Source: Limnoperna fortunei (Eukaryota; Mollusca; Bivalvia; Mytilida; Modiolidae). From it: DNA of 64,000 nucleotides. Every line of letters begins with the position of its first letter. Within the stretch, counting starts at the first letter, position 1. The stretch lies in the NCBI GenBank assembly GCA_944474755.1, contig OX104112.1, forward strand, positions 91,029,756 to 91,093,755. Reading direction: 5' to 3'. Below are positions 1 to 8,392 of the stretch, in pieces. The notes beneath the pieces are model-generated. The model had not been told where the DNA came from. It made no database searches and saw only the letters and a program-made list of their open reading frames with translations. The position numbers were made by a program, and so were the translations under genes.

Positions 1-170
1 ATAAATCAAACCATAGGGGTGAAATAAATACCACATAGGCAATGACACCAACAATAACTTCTCACGTTTCATTCTAATTGTTGAAGAAAGTTATAACATG
101 CAAGTAAAAATATGCCGAGGTAGAAATAATTCATCGTCATCTATCGTTTCTTTGATATATACATATATAT

Positions 171-209
171 AGATAAAAGTAAATTTCCTAGGCCAACAAA
201 AGAATAAAT
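171..209 (+). repeat. 39-bp block duplicated at 1867-1905
   Basis: This block is identical over 39 bp to 1867-1905, where it forms the last codons of a small exon-like ORF (1778-1903). Here it has no upstream ORF and runs straight into the block starting near 206 that recurs at about 672. It is therefore a dispersed piece, not a coding segment at this place. Confidence 0.85.
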
Positions 210-296
210 ATTTGATATTAACCCTGTATTTCTGATGATTCAGAAATCCGCTGGATAGATATATTATATGGTTGTCACAATACTTAGACGTTTACT
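206..296 (+). repeat. ~90-bp block, second copy at about 672-761
   Basis: The segment beginning AAATATTTGATATTAACC and ending CTTAGACGTTT recurs at about 672-761 with one visible change (GATGATTCAG against GATGTTTCAG). In this copy the ACTTAGACGTTT end is itself doubled just before the (TA)n run. No coding potential is seen. Confidence 0.85.
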
Positions 297-304
297 TAGA
301 CGTT

Positions 305-306
<2 letters not shown>

Positions 307-354
<48 letters not shown>
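307..354 (+). repeat. (TA)n microsatellite
   Basis: Pure TA dinucleotide run of about 24 units. A second, similar run lies at 1112-1163, and both directly adjoin duplicated blocks. Length in the assembly may be unreliable. Confidence 0.97.
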
Positions 355-361
<7 letters not shown>

Positions 362-383
362 ACTATACAATAATAAATAAAAA

Positions 384-434
384 CTCCATATTTTGCCGAC
401 GTTTCGACAACCACTGCCGTCTTTATTCAAGGCA
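384..434 (-). mobile_element. Penelope-like element end with decayed hammerhead-like core (tentative)
   Basis: The plus strand reads GCCGACGTTTCGACAACC followed by a stretch ending TTTATTCAAGGC. On the minus strand this gives GTCGAAACGTCGGC preceded by GCCTTGAATAAAGACGGC. This order resembles the hammerhead ribozyme motifs known at the ends of Penelope-like retroelements (a CTGATGA-type box, a stem, then CGAAAC and GTC). The CGAAACGTC part is intact, but the CTGATGA box is degenerate, so a working ribozyme is unlikely. No reverse transcriptase or GIY-YIG frame is present nearby. The family call rests on remembered similarity. Confidence 0.35.
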
Positions 435-564
435 TATATACAAATGACAAGAATATGTATATGTGAAGTCAATAACAACAACAACAACGTTATAATACAA
501 TGACGTCATAAACGGGAAAAGTAAAGTAAAAGTGAAATTTGGCAGTAATATAAAGAGTAGAATT

Positions 565-672
565 GTGTCACAACGGTGTGAGTTCGAATCCCGCTGAGGG
601 AAAGCAAAAATTTGACAGTGTTAAAAAATCTAATTCAAACAGTGTTGGGCTTAATTTGTAGACGTATATATA
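565..672 (+). repeat. 108-bp block, copy 1 (copy 2 at 1012-1119)
   Basis: This matches 1012-1119 with about one substitution (CCCGCTG against CCTGCTG). It contains a GAGTTCGAATC box-B-like motif. Copy 2 has a tRNA-like 5' head and this copy does not, so this one looks like a truncated SINE copy or a segmental duplicate. Confidence 0.85.
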
Positions 673-953
673 AATATTTGATATTAACCCTGTATTTCTG
701 ATGTTTCAGAAATCCGCTGGATAGATATATTATATGGTTGTCACAATACTTAGACGTTTGTATATAATTTACTCACTGTGACTGCATGACAAGTAACTTT
801 GTCATCCTATATAATATATACAAAAATGCTGAATTAGATTACTGTCAGATTAATACGTATTGGTTACGAAAATTCCATCGTCACACGCTAGTACACATGT
901 ACTATGTCTATGTCTAAGATTCACCCCGGTTAATGAAGCTATATTTTTTTATA

Positions 954-1110
954 GCGGATTTGGCCGAGGGGTCTAGACCGCTGGACATAGTGCAGGCGAA
1001 TTGGTGCCACAGTGTCACAACGGTGTGAGTTCGAATCCTGCTGAGGGAAAGCAAAAATTTGACAGTGTTAAAAAATCTAATTCAAACAGTGTTGGGCTTA
1101 ATTTGTAGAC

Positions 1111-1119
<9 letters not shown>
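954..1119 (+). mobile_element. tRNA-derived SINE-like sequence
   Basis: An A-box-like stretch (TGGCCGAGGGGTCTAG, from 961) is followed about 65 bp later by a B-box-like GAGTTCGAATCC (about 1027-1038). This is the internal RNA polymerase III promoter arrangement of tRNA-derived SINEs. The 3' part (1012-1119) is shared with 565-672. The body runs into a (TA)n tract instead of an A-rich tail. It does not fold as a proper tRNA by eye, so it is not called a tRNA gene. Confidence 0.5.

Positions 1120-1163
<44 letters not shown>
1112..1163 (+). repeat. (TA)n microsatellite
   Basis: About 26 TA units immediately 3' of the duplicated SINE-like block, possibly serving as the element's 3' tail. The open frame through it, which gives an Ile-Tyr run, is a product of the microsatellite and not a gene. 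Confidence 0.96.
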
Positions 1164-1165
<2 letters not shown>

Positions 1166-1777
1166 GGACATTAAAGAACATAATCTCGCATGCATGTACC
1201 AAATTAAAGCTTTTTTAAAAAAAATTATAAAAAAAAACCTATAAAATTATGTTCTAATATAAATAATAATGCTACATAAATGTGCAAAATGCTTGTTTAA
1301 ATGGTTTCATGCCACTTTAACTTTTCCGCTTAATTTCAAGTGTCCAGGTCCCAGCACCATAAAACCTTTCTGAGTGAAAACGTTTTAAGTATGAGAATTT
1401 TATCAATTATCATGACTACAGAGAAAATCATAAATTTAATTGAATGATATTGATAGAAAAAAATTCTCAGCAAAGAATTTTTTATTGCGCTAAGACCAGT
1501 TTTGTATAGGGAGAGGCAGTTATAAGAGTATCCTGTTATGTATTACTATAATTCCTTAAAATTGCTTCAGTTATGGATGAAAGACATGATTCCAGTTTTA
1601 ATAACTCCATTTATTATATAGTAATATTTTTTCCCCATTGTATTTCATATAGCAATAAAGTGCAGTATATTTTCATATTTTACACTGAATCTCGGCCTTT
1701 TAAGTAATTTCCGGGAAAAGAACAGATGTGTTCCGAACATCGGCTTTTATATTTTACTGTTGTTTTGGTAAACAAAC

Positions 1778-1903
1778 ATGGCCGAAAGAGACATACATGA
1801 TCTGCTCTCGAGGGAAAAATTAGCAGAACCGCTTGAAACTGAACAAATGCAAGTGAATTCGATTGTAGATAAAAGTAAATTTCCTAGGCCAACAAAAGAA
1901 TAA
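1778..1903 (+). CDS. Small exon-like ORF, 41 codons, unrecognised
   Basis: An ATG in good initiation context (AACAAACATGGCC) opens a 41-codon frame ending in TAA. The peptide starts MAERDIHDLLSREKLAEPLE and ends VDKSKFPRPTKE. It is charged and helix-prone, with no signal peptide. The opening resembles first exons of mollusc transposon-related genes whose N-terminus is followed by a DNA-binding region, but I cannot name a family. The last 13 codons lie in a block also present at 171-209, so the segment is repetitive. It could be the first coding exon of a decayed mobile element, or chance. Confidence 0.3.
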   Translation: MAERDIHDLLSREKLAEPLETEQMQVNSIVDKSKFPRPTKE

Positions 1904-2019
1904 ATCTAGTGTAAACTAAAACACAAGTGTGGACACAGAAAAACGTCTCGCCTGAATTCCGCATCAGTAACGAAAATAAATTTCGTCATAAGCATTACGT
2001 AAATAGCATTAATTATGAG

Positions 2020-3015
2020 CAGCGGCCTGTATACCAATTATTGTCACCATACTATGCATAGTTACAGAGGAACTGTCCTAATACAAAAACTTTAACGAAG
2101 TCGCTGAACCGTTAAATTGAGGTCAAGGTCAGGTGACACCTTCCAGACAATCATTTACTATTCATCAGCAACCTATATACCAAATATTGTCATCCTACCA
2201 TGCTTGGTTACAGGGGAACAGCAGTAACCTAAAAACTTTAACGTAGTCACTGGACCGTGAAATTGAGGTCAAGGTCAAATGGCACCTACCAGACAGTCAT
2301 GTACTAACCATCAGCAACCTATACACCAAATATTGTCATCCTACCATGTGTAGTTACAGAGGAACTGTCGTAACCCAAAAACTTTAACGTAGTCGCTGGA
2401 CCGTGAAATTGAGGTTAAGGTCAGGTGACACCTACCAGACAGTCATGTACTAGTCATCAGCAACCTATACACCAAATATTGTCATCCTACCATGTGTAGT
2501 TACAGAGGAACTGTCATAACCCAAAAACTTTAACGTAGTCGCTGGACCGTGAAATTGAGGTTAAGGTCAGGTGACACCTACCAGACAGTCATGTACTAGT
2601 CATCAGCAACCTATACACCAAATATTGTCATCCTACCATGCGTAGTTACAGAGGAACTGTCGTAACCCAAAAACTTTAACGTAGTCGCTGGACCGTGAAA
2701 TTGAGGTCAAGGTCAGGTGACACCTACCAGACAGTCATGTACTAGTCATCAGCAACCTATACACCAAATATTGTCATCCTACCATGCGTAGTTACAGAGG
2801 AACTGTCGTAACCCAAAAACTTTAACATAGTCGCTGGACCGTGAAATTGAGGTCAAGGTCAGGTGACACCTACCAGACAGTCATGTACTAGTCATCAGCA
2901 ACCTATACACCAAATATTGTCATCCTACCATGCGTAGTTACAGAGGAACTGTCGTAACCCAAAAACTTTAACGTAGTCGCTGGACCGTGAAATTGAGGTC
3001 AAGGTCAGGTGACAG
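2020..3015 (+). repeat. Minisatellite, seven units of 146 bp
   Basis: The marker ACTTTAAC starts at 2089, 2235, 2381, 2527, 2673, 2819 and 2965, exactly 146 bp apart each time. The first two units are more diverged and the last five nearly identical, so the right part was amplified most recently. Every unit carries an AGGTCA half-site; five of seven have TCAAGGTCA and two have TTAAGGTCA. There is no coding frame. Confidence 0.97.
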
Positions 3016-3195
3016 GTGACTGACTGGCAAGTACTCATCATAAGCTACCTCTAGACCAAATTTGATGGACCTAGGGCTTGGGCTTACAAAGATATGAAGC
3101 AAGATGTCAAGTGTTTACGCCGCCGCCGCCGCCGCCGGATTCCCATACATATGTCTCGCCTCCAGCGACTTTCGTCGCAGGCGAGACAAAAACTG
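3015..3195 (+). mobile_element. Repeat tail with (CCG)n and a strong hairpin
   Basis: Beyond the 146-bp array comes a non-repeated tail, then CGCCGCCGCCGCCGCCGCCGG at about 3119-3139. An inverted repeat follows, with arms TGTCTCGCCT and AGGCGAGACA at about 3151-3188 and an inner GCGAC/GTCGC stem. Tails like this, with a TCTCGCC hairpin, are frequent in mollusc interspersed repeats. The array plus this tail may be one element with an expanded interior. The 65-codon frame over it, which contains a proline run, is not credible as a gene. Confidence 0.5.
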
Positions 3196-3254
3196 GATTA
3201 AAATACCGTGCACAAGTGGCTCGTTTCAAAGCAGGAATTTATGCTAGTAGTAGT

Positions 3255-3457
3255 ACACTCGAATTTCGGCGATGAAAGTGTGTCGCTTTAAGGGACGTTA
3301 ATTTAGCTGAAACGCATTGTATTTAATTATTTAGGAGTCATTTGGTTTGAGCAATAAATGCAAGATATTTTAAAAGTAATTTAGCCTTGGGATCATTGTT
3401 TACATTGACGAATGAAGGGTAATCGCCAAATTTCGAGTATGGACGAAATTCGAGTGT
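3255..3457. mobile_element. MITE with perfect 14-bp terminal inverted repeats
   Basis: The left end ACACTCGAATTTCG (3255-3268) is the exact reverse complement of the right end CGAAATTCGAGTGT (3444-3457). The 203-bp element is non-coding and AT-rich. It shares internal segments with 9198-9636 (a TTTAGxxAATCATTTG-like stretch, ATAAATGCAAGATATTTT, and TGAATGAAGG near the right end). No clear target duplication is visible. The mobilising superfamily cannot be assigned. Confidence 0.75.
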
Positions 3458-3670
3458 GTGGCCATATATTCACAACAATAAGGAGCAACAAATAAAAACA
3501 CAAAATTGAAAAAAAATCTGTTTTTATTATATGTAAATCTACATAAAAAATATATATCTGTAATATTGACCAAGTGAAAATATGATAATATTGGACCTAG
3601 TAAAATATTACAAAATAGTAAAGATAATGAATAATCCCTTAAAGCACAAAAAAAATTACTATATAATAAA

Positions 3671-3794
3671 AGGGTTATTGCATGAATATTGGAAAATATT
3701 GTCCCTCTCAAGATGCTATATTGCACTACTCGCAAGCTCGTGCAATATAACACTTGCTTGGGACAATATTTCCCAATATTCATGCAATAACCCT
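3671..3794. repeat. Long fold-back (arms ~55 bp, 13-bp loop)
   Basis: The left arm 3671-3726 (AGGGTTATTGCATGAATATT...) is complementary to 3740-3794 with a few mismatches in the middle. The innermost part TATATTGCAC/GTGCAATATA pairs perfectly. The transcript would form a near-complete hairpin. Frames on both strands through it are shadows of the palindrome. It is probably a fold-back or MITE-type element. Confidence 0.85.
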
Positions 3795-4170
3795 ATATTA
3801 TTAACGGACCACTTTATGGAAAGCAATAAAGAGTTAAGTGCATACCTTCGTAAGTAAATAAACCTAGAAAATGTAAATCTCATATTAAGGTTTCCAGTAG
3901 TATGAGTGATACATTGCTGTAGTTTGTAGTTATTAGTCAGACCAGAAAATAGGCAGGGTATTCAATAATACAGGTGTTCTCTTCAGAAGGTTTAATTTTA
4001 TTTTTACATGTAAATCTTGTAAAGATAAATATATAAGCCGTCAAGCCAAAGTGTGTTGCAGAAATCAGTTTCATTGGATTTGTTTATAACTAAAAGAGTT
4101 TGATGTAAATGTTGACAACACAAGGATAGATAATATGAATTAAGGCACGAAGAAGCAGCCACTCCTTCAC

Positions 4171-4232
4171 CAACGTGACAAATATAGATTCTATCCCCGT
4201 TCAACAAGCCTTAGAAGTCTGGATAAATAATT
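4171..4232 (-). pseudogene. Ig-gene exon 4, in-frame stop
   Basis: Acceptor TTGTTCCATAG ends at 4233. The first base completes the codon left open by the exon at 4444-4588. The frame then reads IIYPDF, a TAA stop at 4213-4211, and, in the same frame, RIYICHVGEG, whose Y-x-C is the expected F-strand cysteine of an Ig fold. A donor GTGAAG at 4170 would close the exon in phase 1, the same phase as the end of the first Ig domain. The tryptophan-to-cysteine spacing across the 4444 and 4232 exons is about 30 residues, short for an Ig domain. Either the gene is broken here, or the true exon differs or lies elsewhere. Confidence 0.4.
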
Positions 4233-4443
4233 CTATGGAACAAAGTGAAGTAGAATATTATCTGTTTCTTTATTAATCTATTGGAAAATCATCAGTGCAA
4301 TTTTCAGAATGGATCTGAGAGGATATGCAACAGAAAATTTAATCAACAAGAGGATTATCAAAAATTTATCAAACCCAGTCAGAACCAGTTCTCATGCAGG
4401 CAGAACTAGAAACATCTTAGAAATATCTAATAAAATAACTTAC

Positions 4444-4588
4444 CTATGTGATGGAATAAGGAATCCATTCACAGACCAGTAGGAGGTATTCATTGGTTTA
4501 GGTTTAGCTATGTAATGACAACTTATGTTGACATCTTGGCCCTCTTGCACACTTATAAAGTTCTCAAACAACTTCACAATGGGTGGAC
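4444..4588 (-). CDS. Ig-superfamily exon 3 (first half of domain 2)
   Basis: Bordered by acceptor TTGTAATTTTAG (AG at 4590-4589) and donor GTAAGT (from 4443). It enters in phase 1 and leaves in phase 2. It encodes GPPIVKLFENFISVQEG, then VNISC with the B-strand cysteine, then SYWSVNG with the C-strand tryptophan, which together give the first half of an Ig domain. It joins in frame to the exon at 5062-5305 (the split glycine codon G+GT). The protein would be extracellular or a cell-surface receptor or adhesion molecule, but the specific family cannot be named. Confidence 0.72.
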
Positions 4589-5061
4589 CTAAAATTACAA
4601 CAATATGCATATATATTAAACGACCATTTCCAGAGCATCTGTACACTTATATCTTACATCAACCCAAACCAAGAAGATTATTTCAAAAAATAAGAAAATC
4701 AAATTTTTCATGAAAATGCTTCAATTAATTCATGGAAAAATAACACCTATATCTTTTTATATCTCAAATATACCTTTTTATAATTTTAATTAAATGGTTT
4801 GAAAAAAGTGACAATAGCTGATGCTAAGGAAATCCAATTTCCATAAACAACATTCTTACGACTATTGCTTCAATTATTCTGTAAAATATATATAACTACT
4901 TATCTCCCTTTGATATCTGGAAATGTGCATCTTTTACTACTTTGTTTTCACTTTAATTATTAAACAAAAAGACTATTACATATAAATAGTTCTCTGTTAC
5001 AATTTATCTTTTTAAGTCAAAACTGTTTATGGTTGACCAATTTATATTTTTTAATCCTTAC

Positions 5062-5305
5062 CATCAACTTTTATTAGGACTATGCTTTCTATCTTCTTTC
5101 CTCCAAAAAATGTATAACAATTGTATCCTCCCTCATCCTCATATGCTATGTCCTTAATGGTCAAGGAATACCAATCAATAATATCGTTTTCCATTGTGGA
5201 ACCCTGGTTGACCTCATATGTGTCAGAGTCCTCAGGAGATGTGGTGTATAGACTCGTAATGGGTTTCATGCCTTGAGAAGTTAGCTTCTCCCAATAAACA
5301 TGATA
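5062..5305 (-). CDS. Ig-superfamily exon 2 (second half of domain 1)
   Basis: Acceptor GTTATTTTTGTACAG ends at 5306 and donor GTAAGG starts at 5061, giving 244 bp from phase 0 to phase 1. The peptide starts YHVYWEKLTSQG, with the core tryptophan, and ends with WYSLTIKDIAYEDEGGYNCY. The latter is the classic L-x-I plus D-x-G-x-Y-x-C signature of strands E and F, with Glu-Gly-Gly in place of Ala-Gly. It pairs with the cysteine in the exon at 6172-6362 to complete Ig domain 1. Phase-1 ends are usual for Ig domain modules. Confidence 0.78.
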
Positions 5306-6171
5306 CTGTACAAAAATAACAATTTTTAATACAGTGTCATAGTAACTAATTATTATTTTCACAGGACAATATAATGTAATGCATAGAAAATCCATGATTT
5401 ATACAAGATGGTAAATCATGTGCTTAAGTGGTGTCATGCATGTAAGAGGGATCAAGCAGGTACTTCAATATTAACTTTCCACCAGCCATTTTCATACATT
5501 CTGGCCACTGTAAAAAAGTATCATTAAGGTTGCCTTATTATATAATGCAACTTCCAAATGAAATTTTGATATTTTTAAACTTTCTAATGGAAAATATAGC
5601 TTTTTGACATTTATTCTGTTTAGTAAATATTGAAAATAACAACACATGAGTGCAACGTACTGAAAACATTATAAAGTGCTATAAATCATTAACAACAAAA
5701 CTGAAATCAGTCAAAGTAGTCCTCAAAAATATAAACAAAAATAATTTCAGCTTCATAATGGGCCCTAACTTCAGAATGAAAAAAAAGAGTGAAATCTGCC
5801 ACATTCGATCTCAAACTGTGTTATATGGTCCCAAAAACATTGCTCTAAAAATGTTATGTAAGCCTTACAAAGTACATTGTACATGTGACAACACAAATCT
5901 GGAAAACATCAAAGTAATTGCTTAGAAGTACACTTTTGGACTTCACTGAACATTTTACTAACAAAATAAGCCAACCGATACTAGTCACTATTATTTGTCT
6001 GTTTTTTACCATTTATTTGTAAATTTTATCTCAGTATTATGGCAATGCCTTTAAAACTGGTCATTCTTTCCAATTGGTGGACACTGCAAAGACATTCAAT
6101 GTACTAGTATAAGACTTGAGAATTTTAAAAATCTGAAATATTAAATTTGAATAAAAAATGTACTGTCTCAC

Positions 6172-6362
6172 CACAGCTTCTGTAGTAAACCCAGTAGCTA
6201 CACATTTGATTGTGATTTCACCACCAATTTCTACTGTATATGGACTCTGATTGAGAGGTTCTACGATCGACAATTTTTCTTTCGGTCTTGGATCTAACAA
6301 GCTGCCTCTTCCAGATTCTTGACAGCTGGCTAATGTCAATGCCCATAATATAGTAAAACATG
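6172..6362 (-). CDS. Ig-superfamily exon 1b (signal peptide end and start of domain 1)
   Basis: Acceptor TTTTTTTCAG ends at 6363 and donor GTGAGA starts at 6171, giving 191 bp from phase 1 to phase 0. The peptide begins CFTILWALTLASCQESGRGS, a hydrophobic stretch ending in a small-residue cleavage region. This fits the second half of a signal peptide whose ATG lies in an unlocated upstream exon. Next come VEPLNQSPYTVEIGGE and ITIKC, the B-strand cysteine. It splices in frame to 5062-5305. The gene therefore runs on the minus strand from right to left as a secreted or type I membrane Ig protein. Confidence 0.72.
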
Positions 6363-6480
6363 CTGAAAAAAATTTATATTTATGAAATATTGTATGAACA
6401 ATGTTAGAACAAAATTTGTTATGATTTGCACTTTTAGCTTAAAAACTAAGAACATAAACAGGTAATTAAAATACCACAGG

Positions 6481-6590
6481 GCTCGAAATAAGTGGTAGCC
6501 CGGCAGCCTGTGACTCCTTAAAACTTGGAAGGACTCCCTGGGTGTTTACTGCATGAGCCTGTCAGGCTCCTTAAAAAGTTAGAATTTGGA
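6481..6590 (+). repeat. Probable dispersed repeat fragment
   Basis: The stretch starting GGGCTCGAAATAAGTGG, with GCCCGGCAGCC and two GACTCC/GGCTCCTTAAAA-like halves, resembles the 5' end of interspersed elements that recur in animal genomes. The call rests on remembered similarity only. No coding content was found. Confidence 0.3.
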
Positions 6591-6803
6591 ATTATTGCCA
6601 TCGTGTTTCTTGTTATTATTATACACTGTTCCTGTTAAACTGGATTTCATTGGTCCATTTTAGATGTTGTAACTAATCAAATTTATTTTTACAAATGGAT
6701 TAAATATCGATCGTAAATACTCTGGACTTTTTGATGTAATAAATAGAAAATGATGGAAAGTTACTAAAGTATTGTTTTGGTTCGAAACATGCATAAATTT
6801 TAG

Positions 6804-7066
6804 GCCTTCAGCCGACCCCTGCAAAGAAATCAAAAACACAGGATGAAAAAAGGGAGGCCGCTAATAGATACCAAAAGGAAGGACTTTCTCGCGAATACAT
6901 TCCAAAGTGGGAATCGGAATTTACATGTTTGAGGCATGATAAAGAAACATCAATCATGACCTGCTTTATATGACACTATTTATTTGACACTATCGGTAGT
7001 TTTCTCACTGGTTTTACGAACTATAAGAAATCGGCTTTTTTGAAACATAACAAGTGGGATGGTCAT
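6804..7066 (+). pseudogene. Decayed zinc-finger / hAT-like N-terminal fragment
   Basis: After an AATTTTAG acceptor-like site, one frame reads through PAKKSKTQDEKREAANRY and SREYIPKWESEF. A MTCFI-TGA segment follows, with the stop at 6971-6973, then GSFLTGFTNYKKSAFLKH. The order 'R-x-x-x-PKWESEF-pW, MTCxxC, SFxxGxTNFkkxAlxxH' matches the N-terminal region of KIAA1586/ZNF862/C17orf113-like proteins, which derive from hAT-type transposons. The second cysteine of the MTCxxC pair is replaced by the stop, and no catalytic region follows. This is a dead fragment; the family name is recalled, not searched. Confidence 0.5.
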
Positions 7067-7289
7067 AATAGTAATATTATAAAGATTGCAAAAAATTCAG
7101 ACACAAAAATAGTGTTTTTCAGAATGGAAATGTACTCTCAAAATACTGCCAGAATGCATGAGTGGCACCCAAACCCCCGCCAATAATGATAGTTTTTTCT
7201 TTTTTTACATTCAAAACTCGACATAGAATAACATTTTGAGTAACCAAGGCTATAGAACAAACAAGATATCAGTGAGATGGTACCCATCT

Positions 7290-7790
7290 CTGTGGGCCTT
7301 GCCGACATTGAGGTCAAGGTGAAATGTCATCAGCCATTGTATGCAACACATCTTCTTGATATTATCTACCCACATTCCAAATATTAAAAGCCTACCTCAA
7401 AAGATTAAAAAATTAGAGCCCTGACATGAATTTGTCATTCGGGAAGCAATAATGTGACCCTAAGGTCAAAGGTCAACAACCAGGGTATTTGATAATTCAC
7501 CTTGACATTATCTACCCACATTCCAAAAATGAAAAGCCTGCCACAAAAGATAAAAATGTTACAGCCCAGACATGAATTTGTCATTCAGAAAGCCATAATG
7601 TGACCTTAAGGTCAAAGTTCAAGGTGTAAGGTAATCAACCACAGTATGCGACACATTGCCTTAATATTATCTGTCCACATGCCTTATTCAAAAAATGAAA
7701 AAGTTACAGATCGGACACGATTAGTTTTGGACAGACGAACAGACAGACTGATCACTATAGGGCGTCTGCCACAAAGTGGCGGGGCCCTAA
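7290..7790 (+). repeat. Dispersed repeat with two degenerate internal units
   Basis: The segment contains two imperfect copies of a block of about 130 bp marked by ATTATCTACCCACATTCCAAA (near 7362 and 7507), CATGAATTTGTCATTC and TAATGTGACC. It ends in GGACAGACGAACAGACAG and a GCCACAAAGTGGC palindrome at about 7769-7781. The GACAGACGGAC-type end and CACAAAGTGGCGGGGCC terminus are familiar from mollusc interspersed repeats. No open frame is present. Confidence 0.6.
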
Positions 7791-8141
7791 TTATGTAAAA
7801 TGTGAAAAGTTAATTTATTTATGCAAATGACTGTTACATGTAACTTACAATTAGTCTCTCAACATACTTTTAATTTTAAAACTGTCTTTAATATTCATAA
7901 AAAAAAACAGAATTTTCAAATTTAATCTTGTATTTGCATTAACATTATTTTCTTTTGTACACATCTGACATATATATAGGCTGTAGTGACCAATGGATAT
8001 CAAACACTGCTTATAAACCAGAACAGTGATACTACCACGAGTACAAAAGGGTTTTACTAGAATGTATCTATGTCTATCTACATGGTTACATTTAGTTATA
8101 ATGATTATAATGAACCCTTGTATAGAAAAAATGCCAAGAAT

Positions 8142-8384
8142 GTGTTTGTTTAAATGGTTTTTTATGCCTTTTTCAGCAATATCATGGCATCCTGTTTTTA
8201 TTTCAGGAAGACGGAGTACCTTGAGAAAACCCCAACCTTTGTTGGGAAATTTAGAAACCATTGTCAATTAAGATTGGGGTCAAGTACACCATGCCAACTG
8301 TAAGACTCGAACATGCAACCTCAGTGTTGACAGACAACATGAACAATAGTAAATGACTAACTACTTTAACCACTGACTTAGTCA
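8142..8384 (-). mobile_element. tRNA-derived SINE, minus strand, with 8-bp target duplication
   Basis: On the minus strand this reads AGTGGTTAAAGTAGTTAGTC, then ACTGAGGTTGCATGTTCGAGTC (box B at about 8313-8303). A body shared with the SINE at 17801-18070 follows (GCATGGTGTACT, ATTGACAATGG, TACTCCGTCTTCCT, GATATTGCTGAAAAA), then the CATTTAAACAAACA tail. It is flanked by CCAAGAAT at 8134-8141 and 8385-8392, a target-site duplication. Its A box is slightly 5' truncated or mutated. The 138-codon minus-strand frame over it is spurious. Confidence 0.82.
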
Positions 8385-8392
8385 CCAAGAAT

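Noticed and set aside
3078..3275. 65-codon frame with a proline run as a small protein
   Set aside because: It lies over a (CCG)n tract and a hairpin in repeat DNA, with a non-ATG start and no domain.
3400..3857. Frames of 127 and 91 codons
   Set aside because: They cross the long fold-back at 3671-3794 and are mirror shadows of the palindrome.
5650..5925. 91-codon plus-strand frame inside the Ig gene intron
   Set aside because: Opposite strand to the supported gene, non-ATG start, lysine- and asparagine-rich AT composition, no domain.
7851..8271. Frames of 138 and 81 codons on opposite strands
   Set aside because: Both run over the minus-strand SINE at 8142-8384 and its flank and have no protein signature.
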